Numbered from the stretch's first letter, positions 36,433 through 46,508 are shown. The stretch is DNA of 62,810 nucleotides from Promethearchaeota archaeon (GCA_016839655.1 JAEOTW010000291.1:1-62810); one strand, 5' to 3'. A program made the numbers and translations. The notes: a model not told the origin generated them from the letters alone.

Positions 36433-37248
36433 TTATTGTACTTTTTCATTTTTCTTCTTTAAACTCCTTTTCTTCAGATATTTTGTCCAATCGAATGCCA
36501 TTATAAAAAACATTGCTGTTATTGTAACTAAAAGCAATATTGCTTCAGTTATTATGCTCGGGATATCATCAGTTTGAATTCCTTGAGCTCCTAAAGCTAC
36601 TAAAATAGGCCAACAACTATATAACAATGTGGTAAAATTCTTTCCCAACCATCCAGGAATAATACATTTCCAAAAAGGATATTTAATCATTCCAAGAGGT
36701 AAGAATAAGATATCATCTGGGAGCGGAGTCAATGCAAATAAAAATATATAGATTGGTGTGCGTTTTTTATTTTCTAAAACCAATTTTCCAAATCCATCTA
36801 TGTTCTTAAGTAAATCAGATTGTCTTTCCTCAGTAATTTTTTTTGTTCCATATCCAACAGCATATCCAGTGGATTCTCCTAATGCACTTCCTAATCCTCC
36901 CAGTAATGTCAATCCTAATATTTCCAGCCAGAAAAAACCATTTTGCAGTATTTGCAACAATTCTAATCCAATATTGTCATATTTAAGATACACAGAATTC
37001 GAAAGCGAAAACAACACAAAGGGAAAAGGAATTGGGAATCCAATGGAGGCTGACCCTAAAAAGCATATGCCAAAAGAAATTAATAGAGCCCAAAAATAAT
37101 TTGAGCCTTCTGTAATAACTGTTAAATTTTGTCTAGCATTTATCACAAAATCTTGAAAACTAGGTACAAATAGAAAAAGTAATATATAGATAATTACAGC
37201 TATGTAAAATCCGATAAAAACGATCATTAATTTCTTTGGAATAGCCAT
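36433..37248 (-). CDS. VTT-domain (DedA/SNARE-associated type) membrane protein
   Basis: A 271-residue membrane protein with about six helices. The VTT signature is present: LTLLGGLGSALGESTGYAVGYGTKK (about 115-139, the re-entrant glycine-rich part) and FALTPLPDDILFLPLGMIKYPFWKCIIPGWLGK (about 172-204, with the conserved P-x-P and the later Gly/Lys). DedA/VTT proteins act in lipid scrambling or undecaprenyl-type lipid recycling. Eukaryotic relatives are TMEM41B and VMP1. It is two genes with the cyclophilin-like gene upstream, seven bases apart. Confidence 0.8.
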   Translation of the reverse strand: MAIPKKLMIVFIGFYIAVIIYILLFLFVPSFQDFVINARQNLTVITEGSNYFWALLISFGICFLGSASIGFPIPFPFVLFSLSNSVYLKYDNIGLELLQILQNGFFWLEILGLTLLGGLGSALGESTGYAVGYGTKKITEERQSDLLKNIDGFGKLVLENKKRTPIYIFLFALTPLPDDILFLPLGMIKYPFWKCIIPGWLGKNFTTLLYSCWPILVALGAQGIQTDDIPSIITEAILLLVTITAMFFIMAFDWTKYLKKRSLKKKNEKVQ

Positions 37249-37255
37249 TATCTTA

Positions 37256-37630
37256 TTATTTCTTTAAGATTTTTGTATTTAAGCCATTTCTTGCTTCTAA
37301 TAATATTTTAAGATTAGTATCTACCTTTCCAATTTTATTTACTTTGTTTGGCATTTCGATATCTTCTAAAACTATTAATAATTCATCGGTTTTTGGATTA
37401 TAAAGAATTTCTCCTTTTTCTACAATATTAGTGGATTTAGAATTGGGGCCTTTATAGATTTCTACTCCTGGTAATGTCCAATATTTCTTTGAACCAAAAC
37501 TAAATCTTCCTCTTAATACAATGGGTAATTTATCTATTATTGCATCTGCTGTGAGAGGTGCAATATGTCGGATTATATTTCCTTCTATTGTGCCAATTCC
37601 GAATAGTTCAATCTTAATCGGTATACTCAT
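37256..37630 (-). CDS. Cyclophilin-like fold protein
   Basis: A 124-residue beta-rich protein. IKIELFGIGTIEGNIIRHIAPLTADAIIDKLPIVLRGRFSFGSKKYWTLPG (about 5-55) and GEILYNPKTDELLIVLED match the small archaeal/thermotogal cyclophilin-like proteins (TM1367/DUF3830-like). These share the barrel of cyclophilin but usually lack the catalytic Arg. No isomerase activity is implied. It lies seven bases upstream of the VTT-domain gene. Confidence 0.65.
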   Translation of the reverse strand: MSIPIKIELFGIGTIEGNIIRHIAPLTADAIIDKLPIVLRGRFSFGSKKYWTLPGVEIYKGPNSKSTNIVEKGEILYNPKTDELLIVLEDIEMPNKVNKIGKVDTNLKILLEARNGLNTKILKK

Positions 37631-38182
37631 GTTTTATAAATAATGTAATTTCTGATATTTATATTATTTTAAATTAATTCTTACAATCATCAAATTTTTG
37701 TTGAAAATATTGAAGATTTTATTATTTTCCTTAATAACAAGATTTAAATAGTCAAAGTATCATATAATTAGTTGGACAATAGGTCAATTTTGCATTGGAA
37801 ATGGATACAAAATTACGGTTTTTACACCGAATTAATTGTTAACTTAAACTGAATTAGTTTTTTACTACCGATAAATTTTTTTATTCGGGCTCTAAGAATC
37901 TTAAATCAACCTAATTTATCATTCAAGGGTATTATTAATCATTCATTCCTTTTTTAACGTTGGATAAATACTTATAACACTTCTAAAGTAGTAAGTTGGA
38001 ACAGGAATTTATTTTTCACATACATATCTACTCGAATTTATGCAATCTTGGTATATGAGACAATTTGACATTAATACTTATATTCGTGTCGAATTATGAG
38101 TTTTAATTATTTGGTGCCAGAGACATTGAAACTTGAGTACTCTGTATCGAAATTAGTTTAGATTTGTAAATAGGAGCTTTGA
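37631..38182. other. 552-base gene-free region
   Basis: No convincing open frame on either strand and no tRNA-like T-arm, rRNA or CRISPR repeat. Base composition is less A/T-monotonous than other gaps, with pieces such as TTCGGGCTCTAAG and TTGGTGCCAGAG, and TATA-like sequences (GATTTAAATA near 37741, ACTTATAA near 37970). It lies between a divergent start (37630, minus) and a minus-strand stop (38183). An untranslated RNA gene is possible, but nothing identifies one. Confidence 0.4.
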
Positions 38183-39106
38183 TTACCTGATTGCTTCATT
38201 GGAAAAAATATTGCCAAAGTCCTTTGATTCAATTATTCTTTGATTAATCAGAGCACCTATTGTCCTTTTTTTTTTTTTAAGGCTTTTTAGATTCTTTTTA
38301 TTATCAATATCATAGAATTGATGTTTACTTTCAATTTCAAAAGCAAGTACTTTCTTCCCATTAAAAATTATAGAGTTTAAAGTTTCCCAAACCGTTTTAT
38401 TTAGATTTTCTCGATTCATATTTAAGATTTCATTAATTGATTCATAGCTTAAAGCAGTAATAGGTATTAATTGATTTAAGGTATTCTCAGAAAGAATATC
38501 TCTTATTTTTAATTGAGAAATTTTTTTTAATATCATTTCTGAACCTAATTTAGCAATTTCAGCATTAGAAATAATTTTATTTATACTATATAGTTCTTCT
38601 AATGTTTTTAATCCTATAGTTCTATAAAAAACAAAGGGATATTTATGAATCAAGCTATAATTCTTAGAAATTATGTATAAAATTTCTTTTAAAATACTAT
38701 AATCAAATATGGTGTCACCTGGGATTACTAAATAGTAATTGTTCCTCGTAAAAAAGCTTTTATTCTTAGTTATCGATAAAAAGGAGTATAGTGGACCTAA
38801 TTTATACTGATTTTCAGTATCTATTATTATCAGTTTATCTTGTAAGGTATGGTCATCTTTTTTTAATGTTGTAATATACTCACGGATACTAACTCCTAAA
38901 TAACCAATAACTATAGCAATTTTATCTATTTCAAAATTGAGTAGAGTTTTAATATTATAATAGAGAATTGAAATACCATTTAATGCTTCAACTTTTATTA
39001 GTGGTTTAGGTGTGGTTTTTGTAATTTTTTTAAGTCTAGTTCCCTCTCCAGCGCACAATATAACAATAGATAGATTTTTTTTAACCTCATTCTTTAGTAG
39101 TGACAA
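38183..39106 (-). CDS. Nucleotidyltransferase-like protein (third copy)
   Basis: A 307-residue protein whose N-terminal half is nucleotidyltransferase-like: LSIVILCAGEGTRLKKITKTTPKPLIKVEAL (about 12-42) and LVIPGDTIFDYSILKEI (about 128-144, the D-x-D-like site as GDT-F-D). The second half is divergent, helical, and has no hexapeptide repeats. The frame overlaps the MetAP gene end by 20 bases and uses TTG at 39106 or a nearby non-standard start; the family core begins at SIVILCAGEG. It probably activates a sugar or alcohol phosphate. Confidence 0.72.
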   Translation of the reverse strand: MSLLKNEVKKNLSIVILCAGEGTRLKKITKTTPKPLIKVEALNGISILYYNIKTLLNFEIDKIAIVIGYLGVSIREYITTLKKDDHTLQDKLIIIDTENQYKLGPLYSFLSITKNKSFFTRNNYYLVIPGDTIFDYSILKEILYIISKNYSLIHKYPFVFYRTIGLKTLEELYSINKIISNAEIAKLGSEMILKKISQLKIRDILSENTLNQLIPITALSYESINEILNMNRENLNKTVWETLNSIIFNGKKVLAFEIESKHQFYDIDNKKNLKSLKKKKRTIGALINQRIIESKDFGNIFSNEAIR

Positions 39107-40004
39107 TTCGATTACCGTCCATATCTATTACAATAGTATGCTCTTCTTGAGCTACAGGCTCATTTGTTTTTTCTACTAAAATATGATATTTATCAATTAT
39201 TTTTTTACCTATAAAAATTTCAAGAGTCCTCTGTATTTTATTTGTAGGTATAAGGTGATTATTTTCTATCCATCGAGGGGAAAATGGGAGGTGCTTATAG
39301 TTTTTTTCAATTTTATTCATATAAGCTAAGTGTTCATATGACATATTTTTTTTTACTTTTTTTACAAATCGAAAGATATATTCATTTTTTCCATTTTCTA
39401 CTTTTCCAATTCCAGATGTGGCAAAAGGTTCACAAGCATATGCATCTCCAATTTTAAGTGTTTGATCATGCATTTTTTCTTTATAATTCGGAATAAAAGG
39501 TCCAGCATGTAAATTATATTGCTTTAATTCATGACCACCTAGGTTTGTTATTGGGCGTAAACCTCGATTAATAATCTTTTCCGCAATAGCTTCACCTAAT
39601 TCATATAATTTAACACCTGGATGAAAAATATCAATTGCGGCTTGGAGTGCTTCTTTAGCAGCTTCAACATAATTTTGCAGTTTAGGATCCTCATCAATAT
39701 TAATTGTGAATGCAGAATCTGCAATATATCCGTTAAAATGTGCACCAATATCTATTTTTAATAAACCTTTTTCTGGTACTTTAGTTTGATCATCGATTGG
39801 AGGACTATAATGAGCAGCAATTTCATTTAATGACATATTTATGGGAAAAGATAGCTCACACCCACTTTTAATTATTTCAGCTTCGCATTTGTCTGCAATT
39901 TCTAAAAAAGATTGTCCAGGTTTAATTAGCCTTTTTGCTAATCTTTTTGCTGCAATGACTCCTTTTCCGGCTTTAATATAATCTTGAATATAATTATTTG
40001 ACAT
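39087..40004 (-). CDS. map: Methionine aminopeptidase, type II
   Basis: Removes the initiator Met from nascent proteins. The pita-bread metal ligands are visible: KIDIGAHFNGYIADSAFTINID (two Asp), LGGHELKQYNLHAG (His), ACEPFATSG (Glu) and the late EEHTIVI (Glu). GGHELKQYNLHAG and FPINMSLNEIAAHYSPP are type II features, as in archaea and eukaryotes. ATG at 40004 gives 305 residues. The frame also extends to a GTG at 40053-40055 that overlaps the aspS stop (GTGA), adding 17 residues; coupling would favour it, homology favours 40004. Second gene of an aspS-map-nucleotidyltransferase run. Confidence 0.92.
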   Translation of the reverse strand: MSNNYIQDYIKAGKGVIAAKRLAKRLIKPGQSFLEIADKCEAEIIKSGCELSFPINMSLNEIAAHYSPPIDDQTKVPEKGLLKIDIGAHFNGYIADSAFTINIDEDPKLQNYVEAAKEALQAAIDIFHPGVKLYELGEAIAEKIINRGLRPITNLGGHELKQYNLHAGPFIPNYKEKMHDQTLKIGDAYACEPFATSGIGKVENGKNEYIFRFVKKVKKNMSYEHLAYMNKIEKNYKHLPFSPRWIENNHLIPTNKIQRTLEIFIGKKIIDKYHILVEKTNEPVAQEEHTIVIDMDGNRIVTTKE

Positions 40005-40051
40005 TATTTTTCTCTTTTCTTTCCCTATTTTGGCAATGATACTGTCAAAAC

Positions 40052-41368
40052 TCACGGCGTCAATCTATCAGGAGTTCTTGGGTACATTACCGCTTCTCTT
40101 ATATCATCTAATCCACATAATATTGTAAGCCATCTATCAATCCCAAGACCGAATCCTCCGTGCGGAGGCATTCCATATTCAAACGTATTAAGATGAGATT
40201 TAAAAGCGAGAGAATTAAGACCTTTTTCTTCAAGGGCTTTTATTAATTGATCTTTATTGTGAACTCTGGTACCTCCAGAAGTTAATTCTAACATACCTTT
40301 TTGCAGATCAAATGATTCACTATATTTAGGATTTTTTGAAGGCATAATATAAAAAGGCTTAATAGACATTGGCCAATGAGTAATATAATAATATCCAGGG
40401 AGCTCTTCACCTAATTTTCTATATGCCTCAGTAGAAATATCTTCTCCAAACTCTATATCAAATGAAAATCTTTTATTAATTAAATCAATGATTTCTTCAT
40501 ATCTATACTTTGGAAAAGGGATCTCTGGTATAAGTGTCTGTTTATCTACCTCTAAATATTTTAAAGCGGAGATTTGATTCTCTCTGATATCTTTAATGGC
40601 GCCATAAACCATTTCTTCCAATAATTTAAGAACATCTTCCATTGTTGAAAATGAAATTTCAACATCTAGAGTAAAAATTTCACATATATGCCTTTTTGTG
40701 CGATGTTTTTCAGCTCTGAAACAATCACTCATTTCAAAAACTCGTTCATAGACTCCACTCAATTGTTCTTTATATAATTGGGCAGATTGAGTAAGAAATG
40801 CCTCTTTCTCAAAATAAATAATAGGAAATAACTCAGTACCTCCCTCGGTTGCAGAAGCTATTATTTTGGGTGTAGTTATTTCAGTAAAACTTCTTTCGAA
40901 TAAAAATTTCCTAATAGATCTAAGTAATTCTCCTCTGATTTCAAAAATTGCTTGATTTTTGAGAGATCTAAGATCCAATGCTCGATGATTTAATCTAAGA
41001 TCTAATTCTGAAATTGTCTCACCAGTCATGTCTATAGGCAGCTTTTCGGGTGTCGTATTTAAAATTTTCATTTCAGATGGAATGATTTCTACTCCTCCTG
41101 GTGCTTCTTTGAACGCTTTTACTTTTCCTTTTATCATTATACAATATTGATAACTGACTTTTGATTTCTCAAAAATCTTATCGGAAATAACTCCCTTTTT
41201 TAGAGTAATTTGCCGTTCACCATATTTATCTTGCAGTGATATAAATTTTAAACCACCAAGATCTCTATAATTTCGAACCCATCCTCCTAAAGTTACTTCT
41301 TTACCAGCTAAATCGGGAGTAACATCTTTAGTATAATGAGTTTTTCTCCAATCTCCTAGTTCATCCAA
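40052..41368 (-). CDS. aspS: Aspartyl-tRNA synthetase, archaeal type
   Basis: Charges tRNA-Asp. The 438-residue length is that of archaeal AspRS. Residues 1-110 form the OB-fold anticodon domain (VTLGGWVRNYRDLGGLKFISLQD). The class II core has TEGGTELFPIIYFEKEAFLTQSAQLYKEQL, motif 2 CFRAEKHRTKRHICEIFTLDVE, and motif 3 GFGLGIDRWLTILCGLDDIREAVMYPR. Whether it also charges tRNA-Asn cannot be decided by eye. First gene of the run with map and a nucleotidyltransferase. Confidence 0.95.
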   Translation of the reverse strand: MDELGDWRKTHYTKDVTPDLAGKEVTLGGWVRNYRDLGGLKFISLQDKYGERQITLKKGVISDKIFEKSKVSYQYCIMIKGKVKAFKEAPGGVEIIPSEMKILNTTPEKLPIDMTGETISELDLRLNHRALDLRSLKNQAIFEIRGELLRSIRKFLFERSFTEITTPKIIASATEGGTELFPIIYFEKEAFLTQSAQLYKEQLSGVYERVFEMSDCFRAEKHRTKRHICEIFTLDVEISFSTMEDVLKLLEEMVYGAIKDIRENQISALKYLEVDKQTLIPEIPFPKYRYEEIIDLINKRFSFDIEFGEDISTEAYRKLGEELPGYYYITHWPMSIKPFYIMPSKNPKYSESFDLQKGMLELTSGGTRVHNKDQLIKALEEKGLNSLAFKSHLNTFEYGMPPHGGFGLGIDRWLTILCGLDDIREAVMYPRTPDRLTP

Positions 41369-41469
41369 TTTATATTCGCATCATTTTATAATTTTTTTTT
41401 AAAGAAAATATAATTTTAAAAGTTAAATTAAACATTAAATTTTTTCCTTCCTATCTATTATTTATAGTA

Positions 41470-42954
41470 ATGTTGGAATGGAATGGTAAAAAAAAAAGAA
41501 ATGATATTCTTTTAACTAACACAGAGACCAATCTTCTTCATACTACTGACATTTATCCTCGTTTTGGAAATGACTATAAATCAGGAGAAAAAGGGCAAAA
41601 TTGGCTCATTTGGGGAGAAAATAAGTTAGTTCTAAAAGCATTATTAAAAGAATTTAAAGAAAAAATCTCTCTAATATATATTGATCCTCCCTTTGCCACA
41701 GGAGGAGATTTTAATTTTAAGGTCCATATAGGTGAAAGTGGAAAAATTATTAACAGTATTGCCTATAAAGATAAATGGAGTGAAGGATTAGGCACATATT
41801 TGGAATTCTTATATGAAAGACTACTCCTAATGAAAGAATTATTAGCATATAATGGTTCTATATATGTACATTTAGATTGGCATATTTCTCATTATATAAA
41901 ACTAATAATGGATGAAATTTTTGGATATGATAATTTTAGGAATGAGATAATATGGGCATATCCTGCGGCTTCAGTTAAAACAAGAAGGTTTTTTATCAGG
42001 TCTTATGATACTATTCTATTCTATTCAAAATCTGACGATTATACTTTTAATGATAATCCTAAGATATATCAAGAATTTTCTGCGCGAGTAAAAAACGCAT
42101 TGAAGAAAGACGATAAAGGTACTTTTTACTATCGAGGTGGCAGTCATAACGGAAAAAAGTTATCTCAGAAAGTTTACATAGAAAAAGAAGGAATTTTTCC
42201 CAGGGATGTCTGGAATGACATTCCCTATATTAGAGCAAATACAACTGAATATCAGGGTTTTTCTACTCAAAAACCAGAACGCCTTTTAAGCCGAATTATC
42301 TTGGCCTCTACAAATGAAAATGATTTAGTGGTTGATTTTTTTTGTGGATCAGGTACTACATTAGCAGTTGCAGAAAAATTAGGAAGAAGATGGATTGGAT
42401 GTGATTCAAATAATTATGCAATTCATATGGCAAAGAAAAGAATTTTAAGTCTACGTGAAAGTAATGATATTTTAGATTGGAATAAAAGATACCAAAAGAA
42501 TCCCTGTTCTTTTAAAATCTTGACGATTGGAGAAAAAAAGGACCTACATTCCATACCTTTAGCATTTTTAAGAAAAATTAAAAATAGCAATACTGGATTT
42601 GAAATTACTGAGACTCCAAGTTTTAATGTGCGAATCCATCAGAATAATTATACTATTGAGATAGAATTAGTAGATTATAATATACCTTTTATGGAATTAT
42701 TATCAGATCAAATCAAAGAAAATGTTACCATTTTTTCTGATTGGATTGATTATTGGGCAATAGATTTTGAACCTAAAGATAGTGGTTTCAAAATCATGTG
42801 GTCTTCTTATAGAACTCCTAAAAATAGAAAATTATGCTTAAAATCAAGCTCATATCAGTTTAAAGACTCGGGTACCCATCATATTGTGGTAAAGACATTT
42901 GATATTTTTGGATTTGAAACAAAAAGGAATTATGAGGTTAAAATTACTTCATAA
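41470..42954 (+). CDS. Orphan adenine/cytosine-N DNA methyltransferase (beta class)
   Basis: A 494-residue DNA amino-methyltransferase. Catalytic motif IV is YIDPPFATGGDFNF (about 72-85). The SAM motif I is VVDFFCGSGTTLAVAEKLGRRWIGCD (about 289-314), that is, after motif IV, the beta-class order of Mod-type enzymes. SIYVHLDWHISHYIKLIMDEIFG is also typical. About 165 C-terminal residues are extra, mostly strands, possibly target recognition or an Ig-like fold (SGTHHIVVKTFDIFG). No restriction enzyme gene is adjacent, so it may act in regulation, protection or repair. The 3' end overlaps truD by 11 bases. Confidence 0.85.
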   Translation: MLEWNGKKKRNDILLTNTETNLLHTTDIYPRFGNDYKSGEKGQNWLIWGENKLVLKALLKEFKEKISLIYIDPPFATGGDFNFKVHIGESGKIINSIAYKDKWSEGLGTYLEFLYERLLLMKELLAYNGSIYVHLDWHISHYIKLIMDEIFGYDNFRNEIIWAYPAASVKTRRFFIRSYDTILFYSKSDDYTFNDNPKIYQEFSARVKNALKKDDKGTFYYRGGSHNGKKLSQKVYIEKEGIFPRDVWNDIPYIRANTTEYQGFSTQKPERLLSRIILASTNENDLVVDFFCGSGTTLAVAEKLGRRWIGCDSNNYAIHMAKKRILSLRESNDILDWNKRYQKNPCSFKILTIGEKKDLHSIPLAFLRKIKNSNTGFEITETPSFNVRIHQNNYTIEIELVDYNIPFMELLSDQIKENVTIFSDWIDYWAIDFEPKDSGFKIMWSSYRTPKNRKLCLKSSSYQFKDSGTHHIVVKTFDIFGFETKRNYEVKITS

Positions 42955-44329
42955 TCTCTCTAAGTAACATTGTTGCATAACTCCCTCTTTGAAGTGAAAA
43001 TTCTATTTTAATTTTATACTTCCCAGGATTAAGATCATCATCTATAAATTCTAAGATTTTTAACAAAGTAGGTTTAACAGTTAAAGCCCTAATAGATCCT
43101 TTAAATTCTGTTTCCATAATTATATCGCTGTTGAAAATATCTTTATTGATGTTTTCTTGTTCTGCAATTTCATCAAATAATAATTTCATTAGTGGGTATT
43201 CATCTAAATTAGTATTAGTACCAATAATTGGGATTATTATTGTTGCGTGGTTTAATTTTAATGCTTTATTTAAATAAACATCATAAGAATTCCCGTAGAT
43301 GTATTTTACAGGTGTAACATTTCCATTATAATCGTCTAAAATACTGATTACATCTCCGCTTATAGGTTTAAATAACGGAAAACCTTTTTCAACTCTTTTA
43401 GAGATCATTCTATTAAATATATATGATTGAAAAGAACTTATTAACAGTTTTATAAGATCATAAGGTAATGTTTTGATACTGCCCTCATAGTCTTGAGAAT
43501 TATTTATAAGATAATTAATCATATTTCTTTCATAATTCAGTCTTTTAGGAAATTCATCATAAGCTCTTTCAAGATTACCAGTAGTTCTAAATTTTCTCCT
43601 GGCTGTTTTTGATTCTAAAGATTCAGTTGAATATGTGGTTGATACAAATTCTTCGAAAGCTTTTTTATAATCTCCTTTCAGTAGATTGCGTCCAACTATA
43701 TGTGAATTTGGTCTATAACTCCCAAATCTTTGCAGTCCAAAATAGTTAGGAAATCCAAATTCATTAAGATGTTTTATAATTTTCTCTATATAAATATTTA
43801 ATTTCTTTTTCGATGCTAAGTTCCTTATGACTATTGTGAAATTATTTCCTAAATGGCTTCCCAATTTGATTGGTTTTCTTGTTGGACGTATGCTTCTAAT
43901 AAAAATGTCATTTATTTTTAATTTTTTTAATTGTTCGATAGCATTCCCTTTTATTGAAACTCGTTGAACTGAAATGGAGTGTTTATCTTTTAATCCTGAG
44001 TAATTAAAATGGCTGTAGGGAATCTTTAAGACTTTACTAATTTTTCTTATTGCTTCAAACGTATCCCTATTTACTTTTATTAAATTAAAGGTCGTATAAT
44101 GATCCTTTAATTCTTCTGAATAAGACGAGATTGTATAATCTTCCTTTATCTCAAGGATTTTTCCATTATTATCAATTTCTTTAACAATAAAATCCTTATA
44201 CGTTTTCTTGTATTCTCCTTTTATCCCCTTAATATTGCTTGTGGCAAACGCTTCAATCCCCACAAACTTTTCTACTTCTCTACCATCATTGTTTAAAAAA
44301 AAATAGGTATCAATTTCCCTTTCAGACAA
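42944..44329 (-). CDS. truD: tRNA pseudouridine synthase TruD
   Basis: Forms pseudouridine at position 13 of tRNA. The TruD motifs are FNYSGLKDKHSISVQRVSIKG (about 108-128, catalytic Asp in LKDK), LGSHLGNNFTIVIRNL, and GFPNYFGLQRFGSYRPNSHIVGRNLLKGDY (about 200-229). The 461-residue length with a large insertion domain is usual in archaea. It follows pth2 on the same strand by 23 bases; pth2 next to truD is a known archaeal gene pair. Confidence 0.93.
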   Translation of the reverse strand: MSEREIDTYFFLNNDGREVEKFVGIEAFATSNIKGIKGEYKKTYKDFIVKEIDNNGKILEIKEDYTISSYSEELKDHYTTFNLIKVNRDTFEAIRKISKVLKIPYSHFNYSGLKDKHSISVQRVSIKGNAIEQLKKLKINDIFIRSIRPTRKPIKLGSHLGNNFTIVIRNLASKKKLNIYIEKIIKHLNEFGFPNYFGLQRFGSYRPNSHIVGRNLLKGDYKKAFEEFVSTTYSTESLESKTARRKFRTTGNLERAYDEFPKRLNYERNMINYLINNSQDYEGSIKTLPYDLIKLLISSFQSYIFNRMISKRVEKGFPLFKPISGDVISILDDYNGNVTPVKYIYGNSYDVYLNKALKLNHATIIIPIIGTNTNLDEYPLMKLLFDEIAEQENINKDIFNSDIIMETEFKGSIRALTVKPTLLKILEFIDDDLNPGKYKIKIEFSLQRGSYATMLLREIMK

Positions 44330-44352
44330 TTTTTAATCCTATGGTTTTAGTA

Positions 44353-44709
44353 TTATAATAATTTTAAATCTCCAGTAATTTTATCAATCTCAGTTGATAA
44401 AATAGGTCCAATACCAACTGCAGTTGTAGTACCTGGTGTTAACTGAGTTAATCCTGCATCACTAACAATAAAGTAAGGAATTTTTTTAGATTCAAGTTTG
44501 ATTAGTATTTCTTTTAGTTGATCCATATTTTGAATTTTTAATACAACCTTTTTCTGTCCAGAATTCTTCCAATTCTTCCATATTGCTTTATTTTGGACTC
44601 GTACTAAATCAGACGCAGTCACACTAGCATGACAAGACTGCGCACATTTTTTCCCGGTGCCCATTTTCAAATCTGTTCTAACTAAAATAACTTGTTTATA
44701 TTCTTCCAC
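44353..44709 (-). CDS. pth2: Peptidyl-tRNA hydrolase, Pth2 type
   Basis: Releases peptides from prematurely dissociated peptidyl-tRNA. The 118-residue length, [30 protein letters not shown] (about 5-34, Lys and Asp active-site residues), and [35 protein letters not shown] at the end are diagnostic for the archaeal/eukaryotic Pth2 family. Middle gene of a run of a zinc/KH protein, pth2 and truD on the minus strand. Confidence 0.95.
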   Translation of the reverse strand: MEEYKQVILVRTDLKMGTGKKCAQSCHASVTASDLVRVQNKAIWKNWKNSGQKKVVLKIQNMDQLKEILIKLESKKIPYFIVSDAGLTQLTPGTTTAVGIGPILSTEIDKITGDLKLL

Positions 44710-44756
44710 TATAATTCTATTAAATATTAAGAAATTAGTTAAATAAAACTTATTGA

Positions 44757-45269
44757 TTATTCAAATTCTACTCTAGTAATATTTCCCGTCAATTCATGAA
44801 CTAATTCTTCAAGTTCTTCTTTAGTAAATAATATTTTTTCTCTATCCTCATCCCAAAGAACAGCTCTGAATTGTATATCGCCTGTAGCCAAAAAAATCTC
44901 ATTTAAAGATTTTAGCTTATAAGGATTGATTAAGGCTTCTACAACTGGACGGGGTTTATTAGTTTTTTCAACAAAAATTAACTGATCAACTTCGTATGCT
45001 TCCTTAATCCATGTAATCAAATCAGATGTCAGTTTTAATTTATCCTTCTTCCCAACGACAATAATTATTAAATCTTCATAATCAATTGCTTTATAAAATG
45101 AAATATTTCTCAGAAAAGCAAATTGCTCCTCTTCTTCTTCTAATTGGAGCAAATCTTTTGCCATATCAATTTCAAAATCAGTAATTTCTCCAGCATCAAG
45201 TCTAGCTTGACAATTAGTACATAAAAAACCGGAATTTATACATGTCTTATCTGCTGGAAGATTTTTCAT
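44757..45269 (-). CDS. NusA-like KH-domain protein with N-terminal zinc motif
   Basis: A 170-residue protein matching the archaeal stand-alone NusA-like group. The N-terminal Cys cluster [20 protein letters not shown] (Cys10, Cys17, Cys20) is followed by [16 protein letters not shown] and the KH-like part [35 protein letters not shown]. The GxxG loop of a regular KH domain is degenerate (GKKDK). A second domain ends in [11 protein letters not shown]. It likely binds RNA in transcription or translation. First gene in the run with pth2 and truD, 47 bases upstream of pth2. Confidence 0.72.
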   Translation of the reverse strand: MKNLPADKTCINSGFLCTNCQARLDAGEITDFEIDMAKDLLQLEEEEEQFAFLRNISFYKAIDYEDLIIIVVGKKDKLKLTSDLITWIKEAYEVDQLIFVEKTNKPRPVVEALINPYKLKSLNEIFLATGDIQFRAVLWDEDREKILFTKEELEELVHELTGNITRVEFE

Positions 45270-45491
45270 TGATTTTATACCAAATTAAAAATTTCAAAAT
45301 ATAAATATTCCCTTTATATCATAGTAATATTTAGTACTACAATTGAGATCTATTTAAAATTGTTAATTAATTTTTTCATAAAGAATCGTAAATATTATAA
45401 TTATAAACAATTCTCTCTGTTTAATTATCATAATATTACGTAAAAGAGCTTTAAAACTGGAATATTTCACTTTTGAATTTAAAGTACTTTT

Positions 45492-46412
45492 TTATGAGCC
45501 CAAGGAGAAATATTCATTTACTTCTTCATCAATTGATGAGATTTCCTCAATATGCTGTTTAAAAGTGTCTTTTGGGATTTTATCCCTGTTAAGTAAATGT
45601 TTAGCAAGAGTTTTATATTTCAATATAAGCGCAGGATCAATAAAGTTTTCAAGCTTAAGACAAAAAGAATAAAGATATGAATAAGTTTCAGCATATTTGG
45701 AATATTGCAATGATTCTTTGACTTTATCTAAATAATATTTTAGTCTAAGCTTTCGATCTTTAATCTCATCTTTAAGGGATTTTGATTCAGTTTGATATTC
45801 AATAAATTTTTCATCATCATGAAGTTTTTCAGATATTTCTATCAATTGCTTTGACATTTCAAATTTCTTAATATAGTTTAGCTCAGTAAGATATTGAAGA
45901 CTTAAATCATCTCTTTTTTTTGATAAATCCTCTCTAATTTGCTCAGATAATGACCCCTTCTGTTCCCAAATTGATTTTAAAATGATACTCTGATCCGCTA
46001 CAAGAGACGATCCAGATATCAATTTTTTATCTGAAAGAATTAGTTTTATAATCTTTAAATCAAATATTTCAAGTTGTTCTGGTTTACGATCCCAATTTAT
46101 AAATAAATCTTGATGACTAAGTATGATTTCATTAATTTTTGGGATTAATTTCTGAACTTCTTTAATATCTGCTTTATCAGTAATGATAACCAAATCAGAC
46201 GAAATTTCTAAGACGTGAGTATTAATTACAAAATATTGGCCTAATTCAATAGTATTTAACGATTCTGAACTGCTTTCTGTAAGTTCTGATACAAATGTTT
46301 GTAGAGCGGAAAAGAATGAATCAAACATTTCTAATTTTTCATCACTTTGGAAACTCTTATTGTAAATGAGATCTTTTGATTTACTCTGGAAAATATAAAG
46401 TGCTTGAATCAC
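45492..46412 (-). CDS. Longin-like domain protein with helical C-terminus
   Basis: A 306-residue protein. Residues 1-115 fit a longin fold: a first strand IQALYIFQSKSKDLIYNKSF, a helix MFDSFFSALQTFVSELTES, strands LNTIELGQYFVINTHVL and DLVIITDK, and a helix EVQKLIPKINEIILSHQDLFI. Residues 150-306 are coiled-coil-rich (LHDDEKFIEYQTESKSLKDEIKDRK). Longin domains in eukaryotes sit in SNAREs, adaptins and TRAPP subunits; Asgard archaea encode many of unknown role. Fold assignment is by pattern. Confidence 0.6.
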   Translation of the reverse strand: MIQALYIFQSKSKDLIYNKSFQSDEKLEMFDSFFSALQTFVSELTESSSESLNTIELGQYFVINTHVLEISSDLVIITDKADIKEVQKLIPKINEIILSHQDLFINWDRKPEQLEIFDLKIIKLILSDKKLISGSSLVADQSIILKSIWEQKGSLSEQIREDLSKKRDDLSLQYLTELNYIKKFEMSKQLIEISEKLHDDEKFIEYQTESKSLKDEIKDRKLRLKYYLDKVKESLQYSKYAETYSYLYSFCLKLENFIDPALILKYKTLAKHLLNRDKIPKDTFKQHIEEISSIDEEVNEYFSLGS

Positions 46413-46508
46413 GTTTAAATTACTTTCTTTAGCAATTTTCTTAAAAATAAAATAATTATAGGATAATTTATAGTTATCTTTTTCATAAAAACAGTCTTGG
46501 GAGGTGAC

